From assembly GCF_036669915.1 (NCBI RefSeq), contig NC_089318.1, positions 6,677,849 through 6,741,848 on the forward strand: a stretch of DNA of 64,000 nucleotides. Direction: 5' to 3'. Source of the DNA: Pocillopora verrucosa. Its lineage: Eukaryota; Cnidaria; Anthozoa; Scleractinia; Pocilloporidae. Numbering within the stretch: the stretch's first letter is position 1; each line of letters starts with the position of its first letter. The notes under the pieces are model-generated. The model was not told the origin of the DNA. It searched no databases and worked only from the letters and a program-made list of their open reading frames with translations. Positions 34,160 through 46,389 of this stretch are shown here, piece by piece. The position numbers were made by a program, and so were the translations under genes.

Positions 34160-34983
34160 AGGTCCGTATGGTGAAAAACTGTGACCGAGGTCTTGAAAAT
34201 ATCACAAAGTGTTCTGCAACATTCCAGAAAGCTTTCATAAGAACTATTCTAATAATAATAAATAACAATAATAATAATGGTTTATTAGTACTCAACATGG
34301 TGGCTCTTCTGAACTAATTCACTATAATAAAATAATATTGGTCCAACAAAACCAAACAGGCAATCCAACTAGGCTACGCAAATCGTATAATCTATTCCAA
34401 TATATTATTATTCGATCTAAAGAAAAGAACGAGATACATTTGAGAAATTGGACAGGATCCATCGATTCATAAACACACGAGTAAAACTATTAGATAGAAT
34501 TATAGCACTGAGAACTTACTTCTATGACGATGTCTAGTAGGATTGTTTCACGGTGTATAGCTACGTACAGGTCAGCAACAGATGAAACAGGTCAGGGTAT
34601 AACAGAACACGGGTCAGCAAGACAGGTTAGCAGAACTTGTACGTATCTTCGAATCTTAAGTATCTGAACTGAAAACTGAACTATTCACGTGGCTTAATTA
34701 CATAAGCTAGTGTCAATCAAAATCAATCAGGAAAATCAAGTTAATAATTCATTATATTGACGAAACACTTATAATGGTTGAAATAAATATATGGATATAT
34801 AAATAACGAGCAACAAGATGTATAATTACATAAATAATATATAAATAATATACATAAGTTATGAAGAGTGTATGTAAAATTGTATAATATTGATGATGTA
34901 AAATTTATGGATAATATAGATACGCGCGTATGAAAATAATACTGGCATAAGACGTAAAGTATGTACAGGATATATAAATAGGA
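34160..34983. other. AT-rich insert with AAT microsatellite, no gene
   Basis: An (AAT)n-like run lies at about 34250-34277 and a stretch of ataaataatatataa text near 34790-34930. No coding feature is seen. Confidence 0.5.
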
Positions 34984-35400
34984 CTAGGAAGTACTTGTTG
35001 CCATTGTCATAAAATGATTTCTACATTTACTGTCGAATACTTTGAGTTCTGTAAAATTTTTAATGTCTTGAGGTAGACTGTTAAATAGCATCGTAGCAGA
35101 ATTTTGTAGTGTTCCAGGAACAGTCGATGGTTCAAGGCGACGCTCACATGAAGATCTTAGAGCCCTTGCCGGTTTATGTTCGACCAGTTTGAGGCAGGTT
35201 GGCCAGCAGTTTTGGTATAAAGCCTTGCGTATCGTCCAAGTTATGTGATAGTCTCGACGATAACTAATGGGGAGCCATCCGAGTTTCAAAACATCCGAAA
35301 TATCCGCATAGTGATTGTAAACAAAACTTGCTATTCTAGTAGTATTACATAATAAATGCGTGACTTGATGAAATGTTCTGGAAAGTTCTATGCTATGCAA
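34984..35400 (-). mobile_element. Non-LTR retrotransposon, reverse transcriptase C-terminus
   Basis: 138-codon open stretch ending in the typical tail of CR1/Jockey-like LINE ORF2: LGWLPISYRRDYHI, ARALRSS, then FNSLPQDIKNFTELKVFDSK, matching the family's LGWLPV..R, RxLRSS and WNSLPxxIR...FK pattern. The catalytic part of the reverse transcriptase is not present. It is a 5'-truncated relic. Confidence 0.8.
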
Positions 35401-35574
35401 GTCAGCATGACTCAGCAGTCTTGAGATTTCTAGAAGCTTACATTTACAGCAATTACTTATAACACAATCCCGCCCAGAACTGATGAGTAAAAATTCCGTG
35501 ACTCCGTCTTAACTGAGTGGGCGGAGTTTCCGGCCGGCCTCCTTAGCGTCGACATTTGGGGCTCGATGGAATTC

Positions 35575-35775
35575 GACCGATGCTTCTCCTTCTACGGGTC
35601 TCCTTCGCTTCGGAGCGCATACAGACTATTATCAGCTATGCAGGCTACCACCAACTATACAGGCTAACACATTTTACTGATGTACAGTTTTGACATCATA
35701 CGTTTCAATAACCCTTGCACCTCTATCATGCTACTCCTGTAGCTGGTTTTTAGCAGCACGTTGCAAAATTACTAA
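35575..35775 (-). repeat. Block B copy
   Basis: Reverse complement of 28170-28380 (shared: cccttgcacctctatcatgctact and atgcaggctaccacca). A third copy with an insertion is at 38860-39240. Confidence 0.8.
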
Positions 35776-36334
35776 TTTGTTTCTCCCGATGATGTGTTTA
35801 TCATTCCGTTTTGAGGTTAAGAGTTTACTGACATAACTTTTTCCTGTTTAGTAAACTGATTTGAGTTCAGTTACACGCTTGTCATAGCTGTTATGAGAAA
35901 TGATTGACTGATTTGAGTTCAGTTACACGCCTGTCGTAGCTATTATGATAAATTACTGACTGATTTGACTTCCATTATACGTTAGTCTTAGCTTATATGA
36001 GATATGATTGACATGTTTATCGCGGTTTTGTTCATTGAGAAGATTTTACCAAATTAGACAAAGGTTGTCGGAAATGCGTTTGAAAATTTGTACCATTCTG
36101 CCACGGACCGCAGGGTTGATCATTCTTATTGACACCCTTATCTTCAATCAGTTTGTTTTCACAATTGATTAGGCCTTTGCCTATAAACGCAACGTGCAAC
36201 GTAAACGTGTATGTGGAGGAGCGAGAGTTACTGAATAAGTAAGAAGTACTATTTTTCATCCAAAAATATTTTATTTCCTTGCTGAGGTCTACTTTAGAGG
36301 CTTGCTTCAATTTTGCCGCAGGAACTGAACCGTC

Positions 36335-36625
36335 ATGGATACTGAGCCACTTACCGCTGCTTGCTTCATCTTGATGGTTGTTGTAACGTGCTGTATTGTC
36401 GAACTCCTCCACATGATAAGAAAAACGCAGGCGCCAGGGAAACAAGGACCTTTTACGGAACCCAAAAGAACCATTCATGATTAGAGTGTCTTAGGAATAG
36501 CCAAGGAACCCACTGCTCGTCGTAGCGGACCTTTGGAAAGGACTGAACAACACGGAAATACAACTCCTAGCGGTGTAACAGCAAGAAGACGACATCCACA
36601 AGAACACGACGAGCGTTTTTCATAA
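36335..36625 (+). pseudogene. Small membrane-protein ORF with an internal TAG
   Basis: ATG 36335 opens 49 codons (MDTEPLTAACFILMVVVTCC, one membrane segment at about 7-27, then a basic tail) to TAG at 36482-36484. The frame then continues open for 46 codons (ERTEQHGNTTPSGVTARRR inside) to TAA at 36623-36625. The relative at 27616-27888 has CAG at the matching TAG position, so the ancestor was probably a 95-residue protein. An overlapping - strand ORF (36032-36478, 148 aa) is also partly conserved in the other copy, so the coding strand is not settled. Confidence 0.35.
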
Positions 36626-36950
36626 CAAAGACAATTGTATGATAATGCCTTTTTTATTTTTTATCATCGTACTTTCTGTCATGTTCTTCTTCTCTTATAT
36701 ATTTGCACTTCTTTTAGTGGACGCGGAACTGCCTGTTTTATCACTTCTTTTACGGTTGGGAATAAAAGCGGATGTCTCCTCGGTCACACGCGCTAAATGT
36801 GTATGACTTTTTCAGAATAACTGATAACGCATTTAAACAATTCAGCATCCGATGGCCTCAGTGCAACAATTGGACATAGGAAGTTTTTTTGGCTTTTTTT
36901 AACAAATGAAAGACTGGAAACGTGCATTGTGGCGTTTTAAACAAATTTTA

Positions 36951-37501
36951 ATCTTTCTCTCACTAGGTAATTCTAAGTAGCTACTGCGTTCCTGTACGTG
37001 ACGGCATACCTGAGTATAAAATGACACTACTGTGGGACCAAAACAACAAGAGTGCACTGATGTGATAGTAAACTAGAAACTACCCGGCAGCAAGTCTTCA
37101 ACAGTTTTAGCTTTAGTGAGCAAGCTCTCTAGTCACCGATACGATCCTTCGGAATGTGCAATTTTTAGTCACTTCTATATTATGTCATAAAATATTAGGA
37201 AATATGTGACACTTGTGATCTCACAATTAGAATAGTTATATTGCGCACCTTCTTTGAGAAGCCCATTAACGAAATTATCTGATGAGCTCCAGATCTTTTG
37301 TCTAATTTTGTCATGGTAAGTAGCTCGGTTGGAAATGGTTCATTCTAGAATACTACAAGTTACAAAATAACTGAGCTAGCAACCTATGTATAATCTTTAT
37401 TTAAGCACGAAACAATTCATCAGCAATTACATTAACTAAAACTATTTAAAAATTAAAACACTAACTAATAACTAAAAGCTGTTTTCCGTGAATGCCGTGC
37501 G
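36951..37501. other. Spacer, no gene seen
   Basis: No ORF or repeat is recognised between the palindrome arm and the next LINE relic. Confidence 0.4.
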
Positions 37502-37738
37502 TTATAGAGTGGCATTGATCTTGCGTTTAAATAACCCCAGAGACTCTGTGTTCCTTATATCACATGGAAGACTATTCCATAATGTGGCTCCACTATAGCT
37601 AAAGCTTTTTCGATAATAGTTAGTGCGAGGTAGAGGAACATTGAGTTTATTTTGTCGCTTGTAACTCATAGAATAGACCACACTTTCTATCGTTTTACCG
37701 GCTTTACAGACTTTTCTCGAGAGACCCACCTCAAACAA
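37502..37738 (-). mobile_element. Non-LTR retrotransposon relic (second, different family)
   Basis: 78 codons with VPLPRTNYYRKSFSYSGATL, WNSLPCDIRNTESLGLFKRK. This is the C-terminal signature of LINE reverse-transcriptase proteins (PR.....FSY.GA.LWNSLP..IR....FK). It differs from the piece at 34984-35400, so it comes from another element. Confidence 0.75.
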
Positions 37739-38034
37739 TTTTCGGTTTTAAACGGGAAGTAGAATAATTAGCTGTATTGAAAAGGTTCGAGTTACAATAT
37801 TTTCTATCTTGACTAACTTTTTCAAAAGCACGGTAAGAAAAAAATTATACCTGCACTCGAACTTATGATACATAATCAGTTTTCTCAGTCAAGTTCACGA
37901 CCACATATTCCTCATCATTTCAAATGGCCATCGTCGATCTTCCAGGTCGCGGGAAACGTTTGCCATGAGATCATAAGGGGCTCCTTCCATTGTAAAATTC
38001 GCAAAAGTGAAGGGGTCATCTTCTCTTCCCTTGT

Positions 38035-38365
38035 TCAAAAGATTCTCATAGAATCTCCAGAATCGGAAGTGAGGTACATCGCTCCGTTTTCGGAGGCTGA
38101 ACCAGAACCCTGAACGCCTTCTCTCTCTTGGATACATTGTTCCTGGTGTTCCATCAATTTATCAGATGGACGCAGGTCGTCACAGTTCACAAAGCAGAGA
38201 AACAGTGCTGTTGTCTTCACTTTCGGTTTCGATATTGTCATGCGTTCGCACTATTTCACGAAACACACCATCGATATAATCCACAAAAAGAGGGATTTGA
38301 GAATCTTCTGTTTCCCCCAGACGCTGGAATTCACATTGATGAGCATCAAGTTCATCAAGCCACAA
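38035..38365 (-). pseudogene. Broken, diverged copy of the C2HC zinc-finger gene
   Basis: The upstream frame (38365-38180) ends SEDNSTVSLLCEL; the downstream frame continues CDDLRPSDKLMEHQEQC. The finger is cut between its two paired cysteines, consistent with a two-base loss (tgtgaactg|tgacgac). The N-terminal part (VDYIDGVFREIVRTHDN) differs from the open copy at 25908-26537, so this is a separate subfamily. Confidence 0.6.
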
Positions 38366-38830
38366 CTGATCATTTTAGCGATTAAACTTCTGATCCACTT
38401 TTCCTTGTCAGTCATTCCAAGTCTTCTAATGTTAATATATTAGTTTTATTCCTTTTTCAAATACACACGAGGCTCAGATTGCTTTGTGAAATAATATGTA
38501 TTATTCTTCTTGTAAACCGATTAAATTTCTCTCTTATCTCTGAACTCCATCTAAAGCAAATGCTGAGATTTTCCTACAGTAAGAGTCGTTTATTCTAGAT
38601 CATTGCAAGGGTGAACTTCCTCAGTCGATTGCGTGAAAATTAAATTTGGCACCCGCATTGACCTCTTTACATTTTCATGCATCCGGCTGCCTGTACTTTA
38701 ACAAAAGCGGCCCACCTCGCAAGATATAATTACGAAAGACAATAAATCGTATTTCGGGTGAAAATCAGCGTAGTTGACCGTACTCCAAGTCAAAGCCCAA
38801 CTAAACATTTAAAAAGCGGAATCTAAGCTT
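38366..38830 (-). repeat. Block C copy
   Basis: Collinear reverse complement of 28880-29350. Shared text includes ttagcgattaaacttctgatcc, aggaaaatctcag reversed, gcgggtgccaaattt reversed and gactttgacttggagtacggtca reversed. Confidence 0.85.
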
Positions 38831-38859
38831 GCGGTTTTTTCGGGCCCGATGAAATTGGA

Positions 38860-39240
38860 CCGATGCCAGGCCTCCCACATCTCTACCTTTTACAGGTCTT
38901 CTTAGCAGAATGGTACAAATTTTCGAACACATTGCCGACAACCTTTATCTAATTTAGCAAAATCGTCAAAATGAACAAAAACCGCGCAAAATTATGTAAA
39001 CACTCAAAACGGAATGATAAACACATCATCGGGAGACACAAATTGGTAATTTTGCGACGCACAACTAAAAACTAGCCACGCTTCAGAGTGCACACAAACT
39101 TTTATCAGCTACGCAGGCTACCACCAAGTATGCAGGATAATGCTGATATACAGTTTTGACATAATTCGTTCTAATAACCCTTGCACCTCTATCATGCTAC
39201 TCCTGTAGATAGATTTTAGCTGTACCTTGCAAAATTACTA
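38860..39240 (-). repeat. Block B copy with nested insertion
   Basis: Same orientation as 35575-35775. An insert of about 140 bp (roughly 38920-39080) contains a reversed copy of the text around 35765-35820 (catcatcgggaga...ccgttttgag). Confidence 0.7.
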
Positions 39241-39279
39241 ATCTGTTTCTCCCGATGATGGTAAAGCTATCACAATGTT

Positions 39280-39700
39280 TTCACTTTCGAGCGCCAATCT
39301 TTTTCCGCTTTCGTCGGCGCTAGAGGCCGTGAGATTGCTTGACCTTCCTGTTGTTTTGACGAAAGCTTTTCGCCCGTTGTCCATCCTTGTTTCTGAGACT
39401 TCATAATTTTACAACGCAAATCTCGCTGTTGTAATTAGTAGAAATGCCCCATCAATATCATCCAGCGAAATAACTGATCTATTAGCGATTAAACTTCTGA
39501 TCCGCTTTTCTTTGTCAGTCATTTCAGGTCTTCTAATGTTAATATATGAAACGGATTTCTTTTTCAAATACACACGAGGCTCGGATTGCTTTGTGAAAAA
39601 GTTTGTATTCTTTTTCTTGTAGCTTGAATCCTCTCTTATCTTAATATTAATCTTTGCAAAAGATTTTGCTAAGATTTCGGTGATAACAGGGTCTACCTGC
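39280..39700 (-). repeat. Upstream DNA and 5' end of another zinc-finger copy
   Basis: It matches the start of the zinc-finger ORF (ttttgacgaaagcttttcgcccgt reading as a K-A-F-V-K-T-like end reversed) and block C (agcgattaaacttctgatccgc). The ORF body is missing. Confidence 0.6.
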
Positions 39701-39702
39701 AT

Positions 39703-42700
39703 GTTTTAGGAAGGAAGCAAGTAATGAAGAAACCATTCGTAAACATGGAATGTTTTCTTTGGAAACGTACTGAATAGAATTGACGTTTTCCTTCTTCTGT
39801 ATGAAATTTGCTCTCGATACGCAGTTAGATGCATTATTTCACGTACATCTAGAGTATTGCAAATTGTTTTCACGTTGTAAAAAAACTCCCGAGTTACGTT
39901 TTTCTTGTTCTAATGGTGCCCGGAAGTCCAAAGTAAATAAAAGCTTGGTTGCTTTTTATTAACTGACTGTCATGAAAAATCAATTATCTCGCTGTTATGT
40001 TTAGACTAAGCGCGAAAAATAATCACAATGTCCTGAATATGTTTGTTTAAGTCTCATTTGTATAAACTTATAAGCTGCATATCTTTGTGGAGAAGGATCA
40101 AGAATGAAGGCTTCTGAGCTAGTAGGTACGAAAGGCAAGCTATCAAAACAAGTAAATCACATTCTTTCTAGATCGTTTTAAAACAATTTAAACAGGAATG
40201 CCATCTTCTGAATTGCTTGACTTGATCAATACTTTTTAGAGGAAAAAGAGGCTCATGATAAAATTGAGGTAATGAAATAAAGCATCGCCCAAATCCTTCG
40301 AGGTTTTTTTTCGACTTTGTTGAGGTTGTATGTTTATTTTGCTCTCAACTGGTCTGTAATCTTTACCACAACATGCTTAATCTATTTATTGCTTTTTGAT
40401 TCGAACCTCTGTGAAGAGCTGCTTGATCAGTCTTACTGTATATTATGCCATGCTAGATTAAGTTAAAATTGATTTTCTTTTATGATGGTAATGATGTATA
40501 ATACATGCCGTCTCCGAAATGAAAAATCTGAGATTATTAAATTTTTGCGCTGGACTGCACTTTACAAACAATGGTTGAAATCAAGATTACCTCGCAGTCT
40601 CATATAAGAGGCTCAGTTCCCTTTACTGTTCGTGGATTAATATTCAACTGACTCCTCGCACGTACAAGCAATAGGAGGATTTAGGAAGCTCTCACGTAAA
40701 TGAGAAACGATTTTGGTATCAGTCCAAAAAAAGCCGGCTATATCTGTTTTCATAGCAATCATAGTCCATATCAACGTAATTAAGTATGAGATCTGTGTAA
40801 TAATCGGGTTCGGCATATCAAACAACTTCGAGCAAGTTCCGCATAACATGAACAGAAGTGAGTTAACAAAATCACGCACGCCCTCTTCTTGAAGCCATAG
40901 ACCCAAGCTCAGAAAAAACCGAATAACTTTTTATTTCTTAAGGAGTGTAGCACATTGGTCCTTATCTCTCCCAGGGCTAAATACGTGTTCAGGAACACAA
41001 AATAAATACACAATGGTTTGCTATTTATCAGCTCTCTGCCGACCGTTAACGGGTTCCTAACATACCCTATCAAAATGACGAGTTATCACTGAGCGGGAAC
41101 GATTACTGGTAATTGATCACTTCTCATAGCAACAATCATAAACTAAGATTAAAATCTGGGAAAGGAAGGTTTCCTTTCTGTTCTATTTTTCTGATCTTGA
41201 ACTTTAATCTATTTGTCTAATTTTATTATTCGCTTGCCATCTTAATTCGCGATCCATACCCATTATTGTCTCGTTCATGTTTTTTTTTCTTGCCCTGAAA
41301 AGCCATTAATGAGGACATTCTTTCCCATCAGCGCCAATTCCAATGAACTTTAAAAAAAAAAAACCTAAAATATTAAGTAGTTGGACTCTTATTTGTGTGG
41401 ATTTCAACTGGGAAATCACATTTAGTGAGAGAAAAAAAAAAGAATTTCGTTATTTTTTTATTTTTCACTTCAGTTTCTCTCAGTTTGGTATTAACATAAC
41501 ACAGCTTACGTTTGACCATAACCTAATTACTACTTCTCAAAAACGATATCAGTTACCTTTTTTTTCCAGCTCTAAATGAAAGATTACCGGAAATCCAAAG
41601 TAAATGCAATACTTCCTCCAAGCCTTCAGGATTGTTTAGACAGTTTATCATTGAAAAGCAATTAAGTGGCCCTGTTGTTAAGTAGGATGAATATAATCTT
41701 GTCAATGCGTATGATTTCCCTCTAGTTCTATTTTGTAGCAACTCAGACTACACTTTGTTCTCTGAGGCGAAAGAGCGCAAGTCGCCTCACCTATTTGAAC
41801 GAGTCAAAAAGTGCAGACAATGAATGAAAATCAATCACTTTCGGTTTTTGTGTACCCATATTTGCTTTGTACTTATAGACAACTATATCGGCAATCCCAC
41901 CCACCAAGCTGTTTCTCCTGATAAATGCACTTAAGAGCACGCAATGATATTCGAACCAAGCATATGCAATTTTGAAAGAAAATAAAGCTAAAGCATTTAA
42001 GACTAAACGGAAGCTGTTGGTAAATATTCGATTAATTCTGACTTTATTCGTAAAAAAAATGTGAAACATATTTACCCTTATAAGGCGTCCGTTTGCTGAG
42101 GGATTTGCTCGAATAATCGTTCACCACTAATTTCCCGTCCATCTTATAATAAATAGCTGGCAGCAACTCCATTTTGAAGTGGTGTTGAAGTTGTGTTTTG
42201 CGCCATAATCGCTCTATGACCATGACGGTCCTTGATTAATCCAATCAGATTAATTTTTTTTTTTTTTTTTTTTTTACTGACATTTTGACCGAGCTGTTGT
42301 TCTATAAAGAGAGTTGAATTTGTTTTTATATAAAATCCTTTCCACAGCACATCATAGTTAATCACTGATAATTGATTACATAGTGATTTTTTTCCCCTGT
42401 TTGCGCAATGATCTTAACTGATTTTGTGCACGTGTTCGGGAGAAAAATGTAAGACTACTCTCGTATTTTAAGATTCTTTGAGCCAGATGTGACCCTCGCA
42501 TTTGTTTTTGTATCTACGTCTTTAAAGAAGTAATCGCTTCACCTTTAAAAATTATGAAAACTGATAATTTTTGGAGTGCTTCAGAGAACTTCCTGTGACT
42601 TAAATGTACGTATAAGGCCAGATGACGCAATCAACAAACCACTTATTAGAAAGGAATATTCCTTTCTTTTGCAACCGAAATGACCGGAATACAGTATGGT

Positions 42701-44480
42701 CACATAGTAAAACAAGGACACCCACAGAAACCACGATAGTGATAATTATAATTTGGGGTGGGCAGGACAGTTTAAATGTCGAGATTGTTATTCCTGCCTC
42801 CTTTTGGCTCACTAATTTTAATATAAAACAGTTTTTTTTATACTTACATTCTCTTTTTGTAACTATATCTCGTAATTCACAATTTAAAATTTTCAAACAA
42901 CGGCGAGACGTAGGTTAATCACCATCAGTCATGACGCATGCTTCCACCTCCATTCCTCCTCCATTCCACCTCCATTCTCTAGACCACAAGCTTCAGACTT
43001 ATTAACTTGCGTGCGCCAAAAGCCTTAACCGTTCTGGTGGTTCACTGAAATATCTTAGGGTATCGATTCACGAAAGGCATTTGACAGAAACAACATTGAA
43101 GCGTGATTGATTTGTATGTAGAATAGTTACTACATTTTCTGCTAGTGTGGCCAAGCACACTATACACATCTTGGGAGTGCTATTCTTCTTTTCGATGTAA
43201 AGAAACTGTTTTGATATTGCTGCCAAAAAGAGGGGCTTAGAAATGTTTAATCATTCAGTCTATGGGATTATAGGTTTTAGACAAATCTGTCTAGTCAGCT
43301 GGACTTAAATTAACCGTAAATATATCGCTATAGATAAGAATTTTGAGGCATATTCGTTAGTTTGACGAGTACCCTTAAAAAAGGTATGGATGAACACGTA
43401 ATACTTCGCAAACTATTCGTCAACTCTAATAGATAAGTATAAGTTAACATCATTAAACCCCAATTTTGGGACGAGTATTTTTACCTCGTCAGATTATTTG
43501 ATTATCTTGGAATCGGATCGGAAGCTGCCCTAGCTGGATCCTCTCCTCTTGGAGAAAGATTTCACCCTGCCTAAATGACTATAATAGCCAAGAAATGGCA
43601 AAGGGCACGAAGCATCGTGCAAGATCATTTTGGAGCCAAAAATTGAATGACAGTATCAAACTTCTGTTGTTATTATATTACCACATTTGAATACAACTAA
43701 CTAAAAGTTTCTGTGTTACAGAAACAATTGTGTAAATCCCTTTTTGTTGCTCTTCTTTTCGAGATAACATTAGTGCTAAACACCTAAGAGGTCTAAGAAA
43801 TGACATGCATATTTTGATTAGAGGAAGTCAGGGACGGTAAGGTGCTTTGGATACCAGAATTTATAATTACCTTTATAGCATCTTAGTATGAATGAGTAAT
43901 TTTTCCTTAAAGAAAAAAGGTCAGCCAAATTATTTTGAGAGAGAAGAGACTATAATTCCTGCAATCTTGCCAACTGTTGATTTAGGTTTACGCCTTATCA
44001 CCTCGAATTGAGGTTAACCGACAGCTGTATGCAATGTCTGGTCTCAAGAATTTCCAAGTTGACCTAGACAGTTGACCTGTTTTTGTGGATCTGGTCTATC
44101 AGGAAGCGAAATAATTGATGACATTTTATCGTCAACGGTCTCTAACTTCTGAAAGCGCTTTAATATTAGAATTCGTGGGAAAAAATGCCCCTAAAGTTAT
44201 TTTATTTTTTTCTTTTTCTTGGTGCAGTCCACTTGCGTGAGCTTTAATTATCACGATTATACCCACTAATGACTTCCTGTCCAATTATCTTTATTAACAC
44301 TTCCCATGTAAAATGAGTCTTTAGGAAGTTGTGATGCATCCTTTGTCCTGAGCAGGATTCAAGCAGTTAAGTGACAAAATTACTCTTTCCCACGCTTGAA
44401 ACGCGGTAAAACAAGTTGTCAAACGTAATGTATCTCTCCTAAAAAGTCTAAGACGGTCAAGATTGATTATAAGGGAAAGA
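39703..44480. other. Long spacer without a supported gene
   Basis: AT-rich sequence with a poly-T run near 42247-42275. A - strand ORF at 40637-40906 (89 aa, with two hydrophobic stretches, LLFMLCGTCSKLF and YLITLIWTMIAM) could be an exon of a membrane protein but shows no family motif. I see no repeats matching other parts of the window. Confidence 0.4.
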
Positions 44481-44770
44481 AGGGATCATGAGGCTATGTT
44501 CCTTCGAAGGCTTATTTTTAGTCAAGGCATTAAAAAAATTCACCTTAATTAAGACTCGAAAATTCAATTTAAGAAAAAGCCATAAGTATCGTATTGCCTG
44601 TAAATTTAATAGATCTCAGGGGCGGATTGCTTTGCAAACGAAAGCTTACAATATCAGCTTTAGATCTGACTAATACATAATTCATTTCATTTCAAAAGAA
44701 GGAGAAAATCTGGGTGAATTTAAATGGAAGTTTTTAAAAGTAGATCTGAGGAAATTATTTGTGATAATGA

Positions 44771-45079
44771 ATGCGACGACAATGGAAAGGATCAGTGCCA
44801 GCGATACCTGCTCGATGCGACCACGAAACTGGAGTCGCCGGCCATGTCTGCGTGATTCAGCGTCGAATAATGCTGATTTTAGTCGCCTTTTCTTTTACTT
44901 TGCTGCCAATTGCCATCGCTTTGTTTATGTTAGCGGTGTTGGTGATTACTAGAGTCTGTTCGACTTCGAATATTGGCGGCGCACTGGGGGGGGGGGGGGG
45001 GTTTACTGAATTAGCGAAGCATTTGTCATTTGGGCCAAATGACAAATGCTTCTTGCTAATTATATTCCCGAAGGATTAG
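44771..45079 (+). CDS. Doubtful membrane-protein ORF
   Basis: 102-codon ORF with one long hydrophobic segment (about residues 34-59, MLILVAFSFTLLPIAIALFM onward) ending in a poly-Gly stretch coded by 16 consecutive G. A cytoplasmic basic end followed by one TM resembles the first exons of the collagen-like receptors to the right, but no sequence similarity is visible. Low confidence. Confidence 0.15.
   Translation: MRRQWKGSVPAIPARCDHETGVAGHVCVIQRRIMLILVAFSFTLLPIAIALFMLAVLVITRVCSTSNIGGALGGGGGFTELAKHLSFGPNDKCFLLIIFPKD
44986..45052. repeat. Poly-G run followed by a near-perfect 37-bp palindrome
   Basis: Sixteen G at 44986-45001. Then 45016-45052 reads as an 18-base arm (gaagcatttgtcatttgg), one G, and the exact reverse complement. 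Flanking ttagc / gctaa extends the stem past a short bulge. Confidence 0.9.
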
Positions 45080-45252
45080 AAGGTGCACTGCATCCAGGAT
45101 ATAAGTTTTTCGGAAGTACTAGAGCCAGTAAAACATCAATTTCACGTCAGAAATTAAAAGATTCTTTAGGTGGTAAAGTTATAGCAGTAGGAGATATTTT
45201 GAGTATGTTCATGAGCTTTATTTATTCCATGAATAGGATCATTAGTTGAGTT

Positions 45253-46380
45253 TCTTTTTAAGGCAGCTTATGTCCAGTAACGCAATCATTTTTCTAACGT
45301 TTTCCTACTGACCCTTTAACTCAAAGCGAGTGACCAGGATAGAAGTTTTACTTACAATATGACTATAATATCAAACAGAAAAGTGGCGAGAATAAAGACA
45401 AATATAAAGGCAATTAGGGGATTCCTAGTTGATCCAATACGAGATTCTCGGAACCATCACCGTAAGAATTGTATGGCAAATAGTGAGGAGAATTATGAAT
45501 GGAATCTTGAAATCAACCAGAAGAGGAACAAGAGGAAATTCTCCCCTTGTGGGAACCAGATCTGAATACTAGATTTATGGATAAATCGATGCGTTTTATT
45601 ACGAGAGCATACAGTGAATAGTGCAAATGCGTTTAAAAAAATAGTGTGAGAGAGTGTTAAAAAACTGACTAAAAAGTTAACTCTTAAAAATCAAGAGTTT
45701 TTTTTTACTTATATTGCATTTATACTTCTTATGACCAGTAAGATCAAGATGCCTAACGGGAAACGTCACTTCACTCATCCAAGCACTGGTAATCGCCATG
45801 TTGATTTATTTCAAACATAAAAACACCATAAATAAGTCTACCTGAGATATTTGTTTGATATGACTGTTACATTGCTCATAAAAGAAAAAAAAACATGGCA
45901 GCATATTGGCCCACCATTGTTTCCTTAGCGATGAGGAATACTGATTATAGCCGTGATAGGATTGTGTGACGCAGAATGATTCAATCTTGACACAATGTCT
46001 TTGTTGCTGTTGTTTTTATTATTATTACTATTATTGTTATTCATTGTTTTATTTTCAACATTTTTTTATGAAAGTTAAGAATACAAAATGTTATCAAATA
46101 AAAATACATTTCTTTCAACAAAACAATCACACTACCTATGAATGAATAAGGTCAAGATATTACCAGTCATTGCCTTGGCTAGAAGTTTTTTTTTGGAGCT
46201 AATTGTAAGGAAGCACCAGAGGCCGTATTGCAATGCTCCTAGTTCACGAGAACAAACTTTGCCTTTCTTAGTTTTTCATCTTAATTCGTAGTATTGAAGA
46301 ATATTGGTAACAGATGGAGTGGGAATGACAGAGGGGTGTATTCTTTTAACATAATAAGTTTATTACCTTAGCCATCAAGA
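45253..46380. other. Spacer, no gene seen
   Basis: It includes an ATT-rich microsatellite near 46013-46045. A 68-codon ORF at 45359-45565 has no recognisable features. Confidence 0.4.
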
Positions 46381-46389
46381 CGGCTGAAC

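Larger units (their letters stand above)
33420..36950 (-). repeat. Right arm of the 9.5-kb imperfect palindrome
   Basis: It carries blocks D' (33420-33590), Harbinger (33483-33745), C' (33780-34150), B' (35575-35775) and A' (about 36100-36950) in mirror order to the left arm. A LINE piece and AT-rich DNA (34160-35450) are inserted between C' and B'. The zinc-finger coding part is lost here. Confidence 0.75.

Noticed and set aside
40637..40906. GPCR exon
   Set aside because: Two hydrophobic stretches are present, but no DRY or NPxxY-type motif, no splice-supported neighbour exon and no repeat of the pattern nearby.
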